Positions 29,101 through 39,658 of a DNA stretch of 64,000 nt are shown one piece after another. The position numbers were made by a program, and so were the translations under genes. The notes under the pieces are model-generated. The model was not told the DNA's origin. It saw only the letters and a list, made by a program, of their open reading frames with translations, and did not search any database. The DNA is from Brienomyrus brachyistius (lineage: Eukaryota > Chordata > Actinopteri > Osteoglossiformes > Mormyridae), in assembly GCF_023856365.1 (NCBI RefSeq), contig NC_064534.1, positions 14,009,460-14,073,459 on the forward strand, read 5' to 3'. Numbering within the stretch: the first letter of the stretch is position 1; each line of letters begins with the position of its first letter.

Positions 29101-31692
29101 GGGCATCCCACACCCTGCCATCGTCTCCCCCGCCATCAAGCAGGAGCCCAACCCCGATGGCGTCATTTCCGCCGCTCACTCGTGAGTCCTCCATTTCCTC
29201 CCTATTGGTCATGGCTGATCCTTGATTTTTTGCATTTTAACTGATTGATTTAGCTTGTCGTTTTGGTCCAGCAACCTGTCGATTCCAGGAAAAGATGGCG
29301 GATTATAGTTCTCTCGGCCCTGTCTGAAATGCTGGGACGCCTCCCTCTCTCCACAGGAAGTCCCCGGGGCCGGTGAAGAAGGAGGAGGACAAGAAACCGC
29401 ACATCAAAAAGCCGCTCAACGCCTTCATGCTCTACATGAAGGAGATGCGGGCCAAGGTGGTGGCGGAGTGCACCCTCAAGGAGAGCGCCGCCATCAACCA
29501 GATCCTGGGAAGGAGGGTGAGCGGACCGGCTTCGCTGGGGGCCTGCGGACCCCACTCTGGTCCTGCTAGAGCTGCTGATCTTACCGGGCGGCTCCCTGTG
29601 TTCGCAGTGGCACTCGCTGTCGCGGGAGGAGCAGGCGAAGTACTACGAGCTGGCAAGGAAGGAACGGCAGCTTCATTCCCAGCTGTACCCGGGCTGGTCG
29701 GCACGAGACAACTACGTAAGTCTGCCAAGGCGCCGGCGGCCCGTGGCTTATGCCAGCGCAGGATCCGCTTCCCGTCCTGGAGACGGACACAACTGTGGCC
29801 TTGTAACCATACGAGTAACGTGGCAGCTTGTCAGGATCGGCTTGGGGTGGGCAAGGGTGTTAGTCTGAGTATTTATACCCTAGGCATAGTAGATGTTGAT
29901 GGGGCAAGAACCTATTTTGGTCACATGCCAGAGTGTTTAAGACTGGCTTCCTCTCTGCCGGCATCATTTCTTCACCATTAGCTCATCATCGTGCCGTTTT
30001 CCTCTGCAGGGGAAGCGGAAAAAGCGAAAGCGAGAGAATAAGCCAGAATCCACTCCAGAAGGTAGGTCTTTCTAGACCGCGGCTCATTGAGGCCACCGCC
30101 TCTTTACCTCCTGCAGTACGTTATGGAAGGCTGAGCGGCTGGGGTCTCCTGTGAGCAAGTTTGTGAGGACATGCCGTGTGCCGATGCACGATGGCCCCCG
30201 CGGCCCCCTCGCGGTAGCTGTGTCGTCTTCACGTTTCCGTCTTTCTCCTCGCCTCTGTCTCCTCTAACTCCTTTCTCTTCTGGACTTTTGCCAAGCAGCG
30301 TATGAGGTTCAGTGCTAACGATGGCAGGTACGTGTGCTGCACGACGTCCCTTGGAGGACGCTGAGTGGAGCCCCACTACCTGACCGCTGTCTATCTCATG
30401 TCCCTGCAGGGTTGGGGGTGGTGGGGGGGGGGGGGGACTCGCTCAACATTTTCATTCTTTCATCTGGGTTTAAAGATCAATGTTGTTTGACAACTGCAGT
30501 CAGTAATAATGAAATAACTGTTTAGAACTAGATTTTAGTGACTTCATTTTGATAAGCTACTAAAACAAAGCTGATAGGTCTAGCAAAATTTTAAATGATA
30601 CTTTTACATATTTACTGCATTACATGGACCATTTTTCAGTATTCAGTGTGTTTTGTTTTAATTATGAATCAAAATACCAGTGAAAGGTTACACAATTGGA
30701 AATTCCCTTTAGTCTCTAGAATCACAATTTTGATTGATTTTGCAAAATAATTTTATATCAAGTCATTCATGGCCTTCAAGGAACTGGTCTAATGATCGTT
30801 TGCATAGATGGCTGAGTGTTTGTTTCACGGTTACTGGGAGTCAGGCTGTCATCTGATCTCTTCGTTTGATAATGTCAAACATCCCTTCAGACATCTGTAT
30901 GTTTAATTGAAATATTGCATAGATCACTGCTATTGTCGTCGTCGTTTTTGTTGTTGTCGTTGTAATTTGTCTTGCTTGGCAGATGTTTAAACTGGTTGGT
31001 TGCTCCCATAGCATTCATGGTGCTCCACATGTACCAGTATCCATCTGTGAATACCTGTTTCATCCCTTGTGTTCTCCTGAGGGCTACAGAATTTGACAGC
31101 ATTTTAATTGGGAGGGGCGTTAGTATTTATTGAATATAATCTGTCAACTTTCCGTGCGCCTATCTGCCGCTTCCTCTTTACCATCGTGAGCATTCCACTC
31201 CCTGTCTTTCCAGATTTCTCATCAAGGACTAAGAAGCAGTGCGTACAATATCTGCCGTCTGAGAAGATGTGCGACAGTCCCGCCTCCTCTCACGGCAGCA
31301 TGCTGGACTCCCCAGCCACGCCCTCTGCAGCCCTGGCATCCCCTGCTGCGCCTGCAGCCACTCACTCGGAGCAAGCCCAGCCCCTGTCCCTCACAACCAA
31401 ACCCGAGGGCCGGCCCCACCACTTCCCTCTGCAGGGCAAGCCCTCTGGATCTGCTTCTTCCTCCACTTCCTCCTCCACCTCCACTTCCTCTACTCAGCCG
31501 AGTATTTCTCTCCCCATTGGTTCCGCAAGCAGTCATTCAACTCCTCTTCTCTCTCGACCAATCCCATTTACCTCTCTACATTCCTCCCTACTGTCCCCAC
31601 CTACTCCTCTTTCCATCAGGCATCCCTTAATTTCCCATCATGCTTTATTTCAGTCACAGCCCCTGTCCTTGGTTACCAAATCAACTGATTAA
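18949..31692 (+). CDS. TCF7L1 (TCF/LEF HMG-box transcription factor), 3' nine coding exons
   Basis: Coding exons: 18949-19032, 26184-26319, 26406-26508, 27009-27092, 29038-29181, 29357-29516, 29608-29715, 30010-30061 and 31214-31692. They sum to 1350 nt, 449 residues plus stop, and every phase agrees. In order the product has [11 protein letters not shown], the proline-rich Groucho/TLE-interaction region with GWLVPQ and [13 protein letters not shown], a SUMO-type IKQE, an HMG box ([11 protein letters not shown] to GWSARDNY), a basic nuclear-localisation tail (KRKKRKR), and a C-terminus with two CtBP-binding motifs, PLSLTTK and PLSLVTK. The last exon ([32 protein letters not shown] stop) identifies TCF7L1 rather than TCF7L2, TCF7 or LEF1, and there is no intact C-clamp. 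Known role: sequence-specific DNA-binding repressor of Wnt targets, relieved by beta-catenin. The N-terminal beta-catenin-binding part, roughly 130-150 residues, lies upstream of the window. Confidence 0.96.
24279..24461 (-). repeat. tRNA-derived SINE (family B), diverged
   Basis: The plus strand carries the reversed tail 'tttagcaaacgcttgtatcc' then 'gggccttgcttaagggctga' and 'aaccgggcaagccatgctcc'. It belongs to the family at 54545 and 63763. Confidence 0.65.
25185..25478 (+). repeat. tRNA-derived SINE (family A), diverged
   Basis: The head 'gtggctcggtggg' and 'actgcctcacactcctgggg', box B-like 'gcgttcgaatcccc', the body 'cctgggatgggctgc' and the tail 'ggataagcagtaggaagata' match the element at 39313 in the opposite orientation. 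Confidence 0.7.
26125..26182 (+). repeat. (CT)n microsatellite serving as a polypyrimidine tract
   Basis: A CT-dinucleotide tract with small interruptions runs up to the CAG acceptor of the tcf7l1 exon at 26184. It therefore doubles as that exon's polypyrimidine tract. Confidence 0.85.
26184..26319 (+). CDS. tcf7l1 exon (SNKVPVVQH ... DPKTG)
   Basis: This exon (136 nt, phase 0 to 1) encodes [19 protein letters not shown] to [11 protein letters not shown], part of the Groucho/TLE-binding region. It reads EILDPKTG where human TCF7L1 has EIDPKTG, one residue longer, possibly from a shifted splice boundary. Donor GTATGC. Confidence 0.95.
26406..26508 (+). CDS. tcf7l1 exon ([19 protein letters not shown])
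   Basis: This exon (103 nt) has acceptor TTTTTCAG and donor GTAAGT. It encodes [20 protein letters not shown] followed by [15 protein letters not shown], almost invariant across the TCF family. The short intron before it is 86 bp. Confidence 0.96.
27009..27092 (+). CDS. tcf7l1 exon ([18 protein letters not shown])
   Basis: This 84-nt exon encodes [18 protein letters not shown] then ALAMNASMS. Both junctions split codons (CA|G and AG|C) that rejoin correctly with the neighbouring exons. Confidence 0.96.
27093..29037 (+). other. tcf7l1 intron
   Basis: No coding exon seen in this 1.95-kb intron. It is locally GC-rich (27.2-28.0 kb) and becomes T-rich near 28.14-28.2 kb. Open frames here match no known family. 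Confidence 0.65.
29038..29181 (+). CDS. tcf7l1 exon ([15 protein letters not shown] ... IKQEP)
   Basis: This exon (144 nt) encodes [18 protein letters not shown] to [23 protein letters not shown] fits the SUMO consensus (hydrophobic-K-x-E). The His-rich middle matches the variable part of TCF7L1 just before the HMG-box exons. Confidence 0.95.
29357..29516 (+). CDS. tcf7l1 exon: first half of the HMG box
   Basis: This 160-nt exon encodes [19 protein letters not shown] then [18 protein letters not shown] to [11 protein letters not shown]. It carries the DNA-minor-groove-contacting start of the HMG box. Human TCF7L1 ends this stretch ILGRK; here it is ILGRR. Donor GTGAGC. Confidence 0.97.
29608..29715 (+). 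CDS. tcf7l1 exon: second half of the HMG box
   Basis: This 36-codon exon encodes [19 protein letters not shown] to [11 protein letters not shown], helix 2/3 of the HMG box. It follows a 91-bp intron. Phase 0 at both ends, donor GTAAGT. Confidence 0.97.
30010..30061 (+). CDS. tcf7l1 exon: basic tail / NLS
   Basis: This 52-nt exon encodes [17 protein letters not shown] plus one base. KRKKRKR is the TCF/LEF nuclear-localisation and DNA-bending basic tail. Confidence 0.95.
30062..31213 (+). other. tcf7l1 last intron, with a possible C-clamp exon relic
   Basis: This is the last tcf7l1 intron (1152 bp). Near 30290-30345 an acceptor-like AAGCAG precedes a short reading [16 protein letters not shown], which weakly resembles the C-clamp KCRARFGLDQQNNWC of other TCF genes. 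It has a GTACGT donor-like site but is out of frame with the upstream exon. The rest is AT-rich with a poly-G run (30421-30435). Confidence 0.5.
31214..31692 (+). CDS. tcf7l1 terminal coding exon: CtBP-binding C-terminus
   Basis: This 479-nt exon encodes [18 protein letters not shown], the [20 protein letters not shown] block, CtBP motif PLSLTTK, a Ser/Thr homopolymer-like stretch, [19 protein letters not shown], then a second CtBP motif [10 protein letters not shown] and TAA. It has one vestigial basic/Cys patch (TKKQCVQYL) and no full C-clamp, as expected for TCF7L1. The Ser/Thr tract arises from TCC/ACC repeats. Confidence 0.96.
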
Positions 31693-32103
31693 ATCAAATT
31701 GATCCATTTTCTTTTTTGTTACGCTGTATATTGCTTCCTAACTTTTTATAGGTATTAGATTGAGTTTTTCTTTGTTTTTTTTAATGATGAAAAGGAAAAG
31801 TATTATTGGTCAATATTTGACCACCTGTTTTTCCCTTTCTCTCTATCAAACAAATGTATTTTTTTGTAAAGTGTAATGCAGAACTGGTTTCCTTTTTTCC
31901 AATGCATTTATCCAATGCTACTTGTATAAAAGAACAAATGTATAAAGGTCTCTTTTTAAAAAAACAAAACAAACTGTCCTTTTTTAGTTATGAACTCATT
32001 AATGTTAGTTAAAACTTTCCAGTACTTTCCATATCTTTATTCTCCACAGTTACTCCTTCCACTCCCCCCTTTGTGAGTGTTTTGCCTTCTTTGAAACATG
32101 ATA

Positions 32104-32187
32104 AATAAATCTTAAAATTGGTTCTTATAAGCAGACACCTTGTTCTTCTTCTGAGTGTGGCATTCGGCATTCAAGTTGTGAAATAAA
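32104..32187 (+). promoter_or_regulatory. Possible tcf7l1 polyadenylation signals
   Basis: Two AATAAA hexamers (32104-32109 and 32182-32187) lie 410-500 bp after the tcf7l1 stop. Either could end the transcript; other AATAAA sites further on cannot be excluded. Confidence 0.5.
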
Positions 32188-34689
32188 TTCTGCTTAATTC
32201 CTCTCTGCAGTAATAGTGACCGTCGGCCATTTTGTTTTGTAGTTTGTTTTGGTTCTTGTTGCATGAGTATGAGTTCTGCATTTAATCATAAGAGTATTAA
32301 AGGACTTTTTTTTAAAGAAAAAAAGGGGGGGGGGGAATGGTGGGACTGGGGCACATGGCTTCTTAATTTCATATTTTACTTTCATTTTCAGTTTAAACTT
32401 TCAATTCAAAGAACTGGGTAAAATTACTGAATAGTGAAACATAGTCATGCTGTCCATTATTATAGAAGAAGGCAGGGAATTTTATAAGATGATGATTGGA
32501 AATCATTTTTCAATCAGCTTTATAACAACATGGTAAACAGACATCCTGCAGCCCAAACTAGCTGATGTTTTTGGGCTTGCTGTACACTGCAGATGAGGCA
32601 ATGCTGTGCATCCCTATATATTGTTTTTAGGGCCCTTGGACATCCTGTCCTGATGTGTGATTTGTGGTGAGGCCAGTCTTTTTGCATTAAGCTTCTGTAT
32701 TTGTTGACGGGTTATTTGTCCAGTACAGGTTGTGATGGACATTTCACAAAATGTTGCATAACAAGAATGGTTCTGGATGTTCACGGAGACGGGGGAGATT
32801 TACAGCTCCGGGAGAAATTTGACAGTATGGTTTGAGTTTAGTCTGAAGTGTACTTTTACCCCAAATAAGATTTGTCAGTAAACAGGATAATATAGGGTGC
32901 CAGTGAAATTAAAAGTTACGACCGGGATAGTCACTAACTTGACCGTGTCATAGCTGGAACTTTTAATGAATATGAACACAGCCATTTATGGTGGTGAGAT
33001 CTGTACTGATTAATAGGCCAAGAAGATTTTTGTAAGTGGGAAGAAGTTCTAAAATATGGGACAGAATGCTTTCATCTTGATTTATAAAGGTATGGAAATA
33101 ACAGGAATAATGACAAAACCTTGCTCTCTTTCATTCAGAAAATCCGTTCTCAATCTGAAATTCCTCATGTTTGTGGAATACCTTCTAATAGTGGCATATT
33201 GATATTTATTCTGAACATCAAGGCAATTTTTTCACACTTTCCTGAATGCTGGCTGGGGCTTTTTCTTGTTTTTTTTTTCCCTCTAATCGTTTACTAGGCA
33301 ACTGTTCTGTTGGAATGGATATTTAGGGGGGGGGGGGGGGGTCACATGACATTTTCATCTACCTTTGTATGATTTAACTCCACTGTTTAGTAGAAACTTT
33401 GCACCAAGCAATTCAAGTGCCTTGCAAACATGCCCCTTCATCCAATGGCAAACAACAGTGACGTGAAATTCAGGTCCCTTTGTCATGGGTATGACAGCCG
33501 AGTCATTATTAAGACCTGAGATATTTTTGTTAGCCTTGTGGAGGTGAAACTGAACGTATAACTCGTATCAAATGAAACACTGTTCCCCAGGAGCTCAAAG
33601 ATCACCTGACTTGTTACTGTCATATTTGTGGGTTGACGTGCACCGAGCACCCACACAGATCTGCTAAATATCATCAAACCTGTATTAATGGGCTTGGCAA
33701 CAGGTGGAAACAAAGGGTAGATCACCTGAGGCAAGCGGCTCTCTTCACCTAACACATCCTATTTAAGAAAAGAACATCCACAGATTCTGAGCCCATTTGA
33801 TGTGCTTAACAGTGCATTTAAATACACAATTCTCTACACTTTTTCTTTAAACATTGGGGGTAATTTTTCTATATCAAAACGCTTTGTGTTATTTTGTGAT
33901 TAAAATTGGAAATCGATAGGTGACTTGCTGGGATTTAGCTCTGCGTGTTATTTCCTGTTTTGAAAGCTGGTGGTGAGAGTGGAGGAATGGACAGGCAGGG
34001 GGAAATGTGGGAGTGATTACGACTCAATCTTTAATGGGTGAATTTTTATCAAGCCACACTGGAAAATAAAAATCTATGCCAGGATATGAACATTTGAGGC
34101 CAAAAATAAATGCAAATAAAAAAATAATAGACATCTGTTTCTTCCTGGAATGCAGCGTTCCCAAACAACGACAAAAACAAGGTCAACCACGCAGCCCCCC
34201 TTTACTTTTTTCAGGCGTGCTCCTTTCCCGCAATTTTATAGCATCTTTATTTGCCATTTGGCACGGTGCTGAGGCTTTAATTAACTCAGAGGTAATGATA
34301 GGTAGCCCCTGGGACCTCATTAGGCAATTCAATTAGTGAAAAAACACACAAGGTAGGTTACAGCACTCTATGGCTTAGGGGACGAGTGCCGATGCCAGGG
34401 ACAGACCAATTAGCCTCTAGCTGGCGGACTGGGCTGGAAGTGACACCACAGATTCTTAACTGTCACTGACGAGAGGCAGTGAAATGTGACCCCCCCCCCC
34501 TTAAAAAAAAAATCCGTTTTTATACTGGCTAGCAAAGGAATAATTGCTCATCCGGTTGATGATGTTTATGCTCTTTGCTGTATTAGCTACTCCAACGGGA
34601 GTCAGGCGAATACACTGTTTTGGTTTTGATGTAAGTTACACATGTTCAACATTCAGAGCATTGGACACTGATGGGACAGATAATGTTAC

Positions 34690-34690
<1 letters not shown>

Positions 34691-34734
<44 letters not shown>
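34691..34734. repeat. Poly-C homopolymer, 44 bases
   Basis: An uninterrupted run of C, the longest homopolymer in the window. Its exact length is likely to be unreliable in sequencing. Confidence 0.95.
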
Positions 34735-35861
34735 ACGGCCTGCTTTGTGTGCGTGTTTAGAACGCAGAAAGAACTAAAGAGTCTACAATCATACTGCTTT
34801 AGGTGTGATCCCAAACGTACAATTCAAAGGAAGGTGAACCATCTAAAGCACAGCTTGGGGGGGGGATGCAAATACGGATAAAGGTAGATGAACATAAAAT
34901 TACTACCGAAGGTTGGGGGATGGTGGATTTATCAGCATGGAAGGGAGACAGCTTTCATCAGGACAAAGTAATGCAACAAGAACAGGAAATATGTGATTTT
35001 AGAGAGATTATCAGTATCTCATGTTAAACGCCAAGCTTTACTTGCACTCCATTATTACGTGAATAACACACAATAATTGTGTTAAGTACCCTATTGTGTG
35101 TTTTTAGACTATGCCTGAAGTACAGGGTGGTAACGCTGGTCTCTGCAACTACCTCTAACTTCAGGCAAAAAATACAGACAACCGATAGGCATATGGAGAA
35201 TTCTTATTTTTGCCCTGCGGTAAGATACAGAGCTGTCAGTCTTGTGGTTTTCTTTTTTTTATGCCCATCATTAAACAGGAGCAGAATCTGCCCGGTTTGC
35301 GTCGCAGACTCGCATTATCAGCGTGTCCCGGACAGAGTCTCTTGTGCTGTGTTTTCCCTTCTGCCCTCAGCTGCTACACAGATCCATCACCAAAATTAAA
35401 GGCAATGAGTTGTCAGAAGCAGCCCGGAAAAAAAAATAAAAAACTTCTTCCTTAAGGCAATGCGTCTGCTTCGCTGTGGCAGGCTCCTGAGAGCCACGCA
35501 TCGCCTACTTTAAAACAGAGCTGAAGTAAGTTTGTCTCCAGCAGCTTCCATAATGACTCAGGTGGCTGGACCACAAGCTGTTTCTATACAAGACCCCCCC
35601 GCCACCTTCTTGCGTTAATGTTTATTGAAAACCACAAAAGCATGCCCCTTTAAATTTTATTTTCTTATACATGCTCTTACACAACACATGCGCTTGAAAC
35701 ATAGCTTTGCAATTTCTGCAAAGATCCGCCCATTCAGTTTCTTTTATTTCAGTAAACTCATTTAAGATTTCACTGAAGATTTTGCATGCTATGCTTGAGA
35801 TGACTATTTATAAATCTTTAATAATAAAAAAAACATTTCAATAATATAAATTGTGTGCATA

Positions 35862-35968
35862 TGTATGTGTGTGTGTATATATATAATATATATACACATA
35901 CACGTGTGTGTGTGTGTGCGTGTGTATGTATGTATATACACACACATACAGCCACATACATATATAAA
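35862..35968. repeat. TG/TA compound microsatellite
   Basis: Alternating purine-pyrimidine sequence: (TG)n, (TA)n, then (TG)n, TATG and (CA)n, with inverted halves that could fold back. Confidence 0.85.
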
Positions 35969-38689
35969 CAAACTGGCCTTTCAACTACATCTTTTTTCCA
36001 CAGCATCTTCGATTAGACATCTGCTCGGTAAGCACGAGGTCAGATTTCATTAATGTTAATTTACCTCATTAAATTCTTGCACTCACTCGCTGAGGTTCTT
36101 TTTCGGGTCCTCCTTTGATCATATATTCGTCCCAGGTTAACCCTTTGAAGTCTGGAGAACACAAAGTCCACTTTGTCTTGTCCACATTTTCCTCTCACAT
36201 GGAAAACATAAAACGCCAACAAAGGGAGAAGGCCGATGCGTTAGCAATTTCCAGTACAGCGTTTCATCTAAAGATACAATTAGTCAATTGCATTCTCAGT
36301 TTTTCCACATTTAATTGGTCTGATGAGAGAAGGTATTTTTGACAGATACAATGCGCATCACTGCATAAAGGCCTGCATGGAATCAGTTTAGAGTGTTACT
36401 CAGTGTTATCAGACCATTGAAATTGTTTATATTTTGCACAGAGAATGAAGTGTGGAATAAAATAAATAGTGTGGATAACATAAAGAAAGGAGTTCTTCAT
36501 TCACGCTCATAATGAAAGCAGAGCACTTTGTTACCATGGCAGTTGACCCCTGTTGATACTTCGATCTAAACAGCATTTTACATAAAACGTTACAAAGGAC
36601 AAATATCATGCAGCGTGCTGCAATAAGATGAAGTGGATTTTTAAGTTTTTATCACTCACAACCAAGTAATCTCAGGTGCACAGCTGAGGGTTACAGGACA
36701 GGCACCTAACACTAAAGTAGTGTATTTTTCTGGTAAACAGGTTATCTAAGCACCTGCTGTTTCGAGGGGAAATTACACAGGTCTGTGTCAATTAAACATT
36801 TGACACATGTACCTCTGTTAACAAAACTGACCACTGTATAAAATAAAAAAAAACAGAGTGAGAAACAATTTGCATGCATCGTTGTATAAAATGAAAGCTA
36901 CACGCCATGAATGATTTCTTTAGATGCTTTTTTATCTCTATTGTATTCACGGTTTTTCCATTAACTATGGGATTTGTGGAAATGTCACAAAGGTTCCAGT
37001 GGATTTGCTAATCTCTCGCTGTCATGCAGTGAGATTAATTGATTGTTTCCCTCTCGTTCTCATTGAATTTGACAACTCTCAGCTGGTGCCTCTACGGAGG
37101 CAGGTAATTCTGACTGTGAGCAAAAGATCCTTTAATATATTATTTACAACTGTGTGACCTTAAAGAAGGAAATGCAAATTGGACGTGAGGAAAATAAAGG
37201 ATTATTTTGCTTCTTAAATGTCAAATAGCACAATTACAAATTATTTATCATTTGAACTCCCTGGGGATGTAAAAATACTGGTAAGTGACATATTGCTAAT
37301 TGTCATGTGCAATACAATGTGTAGTTTAGGCAGCTTAAAAGTTAAGAGGTACTGATGTGTAAAGATGTTGTTTATAGTATAGTAGACTGACTATGTGTAT
37401 CGGACCTGCCTTGGAATTTGGTCGAAATGGCTAGAAAACTATTTTCAGACCCAACCGGAGTTGTGCACACGTTCCACTGAGACGACAGTGGATGCTGTGG
37501 GATCACATTAACTTCTTTTTTGGTGGGCCACACTATGGTGACAAGAGACAGGGGCTGGAAAAACACACGGACAAGACGGAAAAACAGATTAAAGAGCTGG
37601 AGAGGCATGAAGTATCTGTTTTTATGTTTTGGGATTAAAACTGAAAAAGACATCTGTTAGGACATGGACTGCTAGCAGCCCATTGCGCTACTTTAAAGAG
37701 CTGTTTCTGGACAGTATTTCAAGGTATAGACCAATCATGAAAGAGACCCATCACTGGAACGGCCTAATTTATTCTTACACTTTACACAGTAATTAGATCT
37801 ACACAGTACTGAAGGAAGTATTAGGAGGGGAATGTGAATGGTTAAATATCAGATCTTCCAGAATTTTTGTTACAATCGTAATTTTGATCCTCTATACCCT
37901 CCCTCACTGAATCCTGCAGCGCGACAGCGCTGAAATTTTAATGCCCTGCCTGTTTGAAGCTGGGATGAAGAGATGAGCCCAAGAGTTCATCTTGACTAAG
38001 AGATGTGGTGTGTATACAAGAAGAGGAAGGGAGTTGTGCAAGATATATAAGTTTTATTTACATTATAGTTATTTTATCCAGCCTTCCAGTGGTTTTGAAG
38101 CTAGAATTTCTTGTGGGTAGCTGATGGTTGTATATGAAAATATCTGACAGTCCAGTACCCTTGGTTACTTTGCTGTGCTAAAATAACTTAGACTTATACA
38201 GGCACATAGTTTTGAAGATGTGTATTCTACCCAAATACTTCACCACTAAGTAACGCTGGACAACTTTAAGCATGTGGTGTAATTTTTAATCTTGCCCACA
38301 AGCAATGTGCCAAAGTAAAAACGACGGCCCTTGTAAACGTTAGAATTAATGATTTTAGGCTATAATGGTAAACTGAAATTGCATTTAATGAGCTTGAAGG
38401 ACACCCGTGCTCTAGATGGTTGGTGAAGGCAAGGCTAGATATGATTCTGCAATTTTGCAGAAGCAGTGGTGTGTGGTAAGGATTTAAGGGTCATACTTCT
38501 GAAAGTATAATTCAAAATAATTAGACAAATGAAGCATCACAGGGCATGATCCTTTATAACCACGTCTAGCCGTCGGCCAATATAAAAATGAATAAATGCA
38601 TTAAAAGTAAACCACTGCTGTAACCTTTACTACTAGTATATACTCCAGTTTAGAAGTTTGGAAGGTTAAAACAAACAATTTTTTTGCAT

Positions 38690-38940
38690 TCATCCTTCTC
38701 TAATAACCGCTTGTTCAGTTAGAGTTGCAGTTCTGGAAGATATAGGACTGTACGCCCATAAATGTGGCACCAGATATTTTCATGACACTTTGACACACAC
38801 AAAAACACAGGCAAATTTATAGTCACCAATTCACTTGAGGAAACTAGAGTGCTTAGTGGAAACCCACCCTAAATCAAGGGGCGAGCCTGTAAACTGCTAA
38901 CAGACAGAGCGTGGGTCAGATTCCAGCCTGGAACCCTGGA
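38690..38940 (-). repeat. Old SINE copy (family A, diverged)
   Basis: The plus-strand sequence begins with a CATCC-type tail and 'taataaccgcttg', and ends in a tRNA-like 'gggtcagattccagcctgg' region. This is the minus-strand layout of the SINE at 39313, but much more diverged. Confidence 0.5.
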
Positions 38941-39312
38941 GCTGTGAAGTAACAATGCAAGACCGTAATAGACACCTCAGAGTTGTACCACTTTTGTGGA
39001 ATCTTAAAGTTCCTAAAAATAATGCATTTTTGTTAAACTTCTGATAGAGTTGAAATTTGTACACCAATAATATGATTATAATAAACAACCCCCATTAATA
39101 CATTTTGAACTTAACTATAGTACAGATTCGGCTATAAATTCTGCAAGAGTGTATTTCCTCTCACCAAATGGGAATCCCTGCTCACACACAGGCAGGTGAA
39201 GCAAAAAACATATGTGCAATCATATACTGCCCCCTGCTGTTACCAATGGATAGTACTAGCATTATAGAAAGTGAATGCAAGAATTTCATGTTCTTCCATC
39301 CCAGTAAAAGAT

Positions 39313-39658
39313 CCATCCATCCATCCATTTTCCAAACCGCTTATCCTACTGGGTCGCGGGGGGTCTGGAGCCTATCCCGGAAGCAATGGGCACGAGGCAG
39401 GGAACAACCCAGGATGGAGGGCCAGCCCATCACAGGGCACATTCACACACCATTCACTCTCACATGCAATTTAGCAAGTCCAATTAGCCTCAGTATGTTT
39501 TTGGACTGTGGGGGGAAACCAGAGTCCCCGGAGATAAGCCCACGATGACATGGGGAGAACATGCAAACTCCACACACATGTGACCCAGGCGGAGACTCGA
39601 ACCCGGGTCCCAGAGGTGTGAGGCAACAGTGCTAACCACTGCATTACCATGCCCCCCC
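39313..39658 (-). mobile_element. tRNA-derived SINE (family A) with 12-bp target duplication
   Basis: Read on the minus strand it begins with a tRNA-like head with box A (TGGTTAGCACTG) and box B (GGGTTCGAGTCTC). The body contains 'tgcatgttctcccc', and it ends in 'ggataagcgg' and a (GGAT)n tail. The 12-bp direct repeat CCAGTAAAAGAT flanks it at 39301-39312 and 39659-39670, so it is a complete retroposed insertion. Related copies are at 25185, 38690 and 49663. Confidence 0.85.

Larger units (their letters stand above)
31693..39299. other. tcf7l1 3' UTR and intergenic region
   Basis: No gene recognised. The first 0.4-0.5 kb is probably tcf7l1 3' UTR. Then follows mostly unique AT-rich sequence with a poly-G run (33327-33343), a 44-base poly-C run (34691-34734) and a TG/TA microsatellite near 35.86-35.97 kb. 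An old, diverged SINE copy lies near 38.69-38.94 kb. The 33.4-33.8 kb and 34.2-34.35 kb blocks lack repeats and could be conserved non-coding elements, but this is unproven. Confidence 0.6.

Noticed and set aside
29373..29981. 202-codon plus-strand frame starting inside the HMG-box exon
   Set aside because: Only the first part is real coding sequence; after 29516 it reads intron.
31222..31536. Gly-rich minus-strand frame
   Set aside because: It is antisense to the tcf7l1 last exon; the Gly/Arg-rich content reflects the codons of the sense strand.
34544..34777. Frame with a Pro run
   Set aside because: It is a translation of the poly-C homopolymer.
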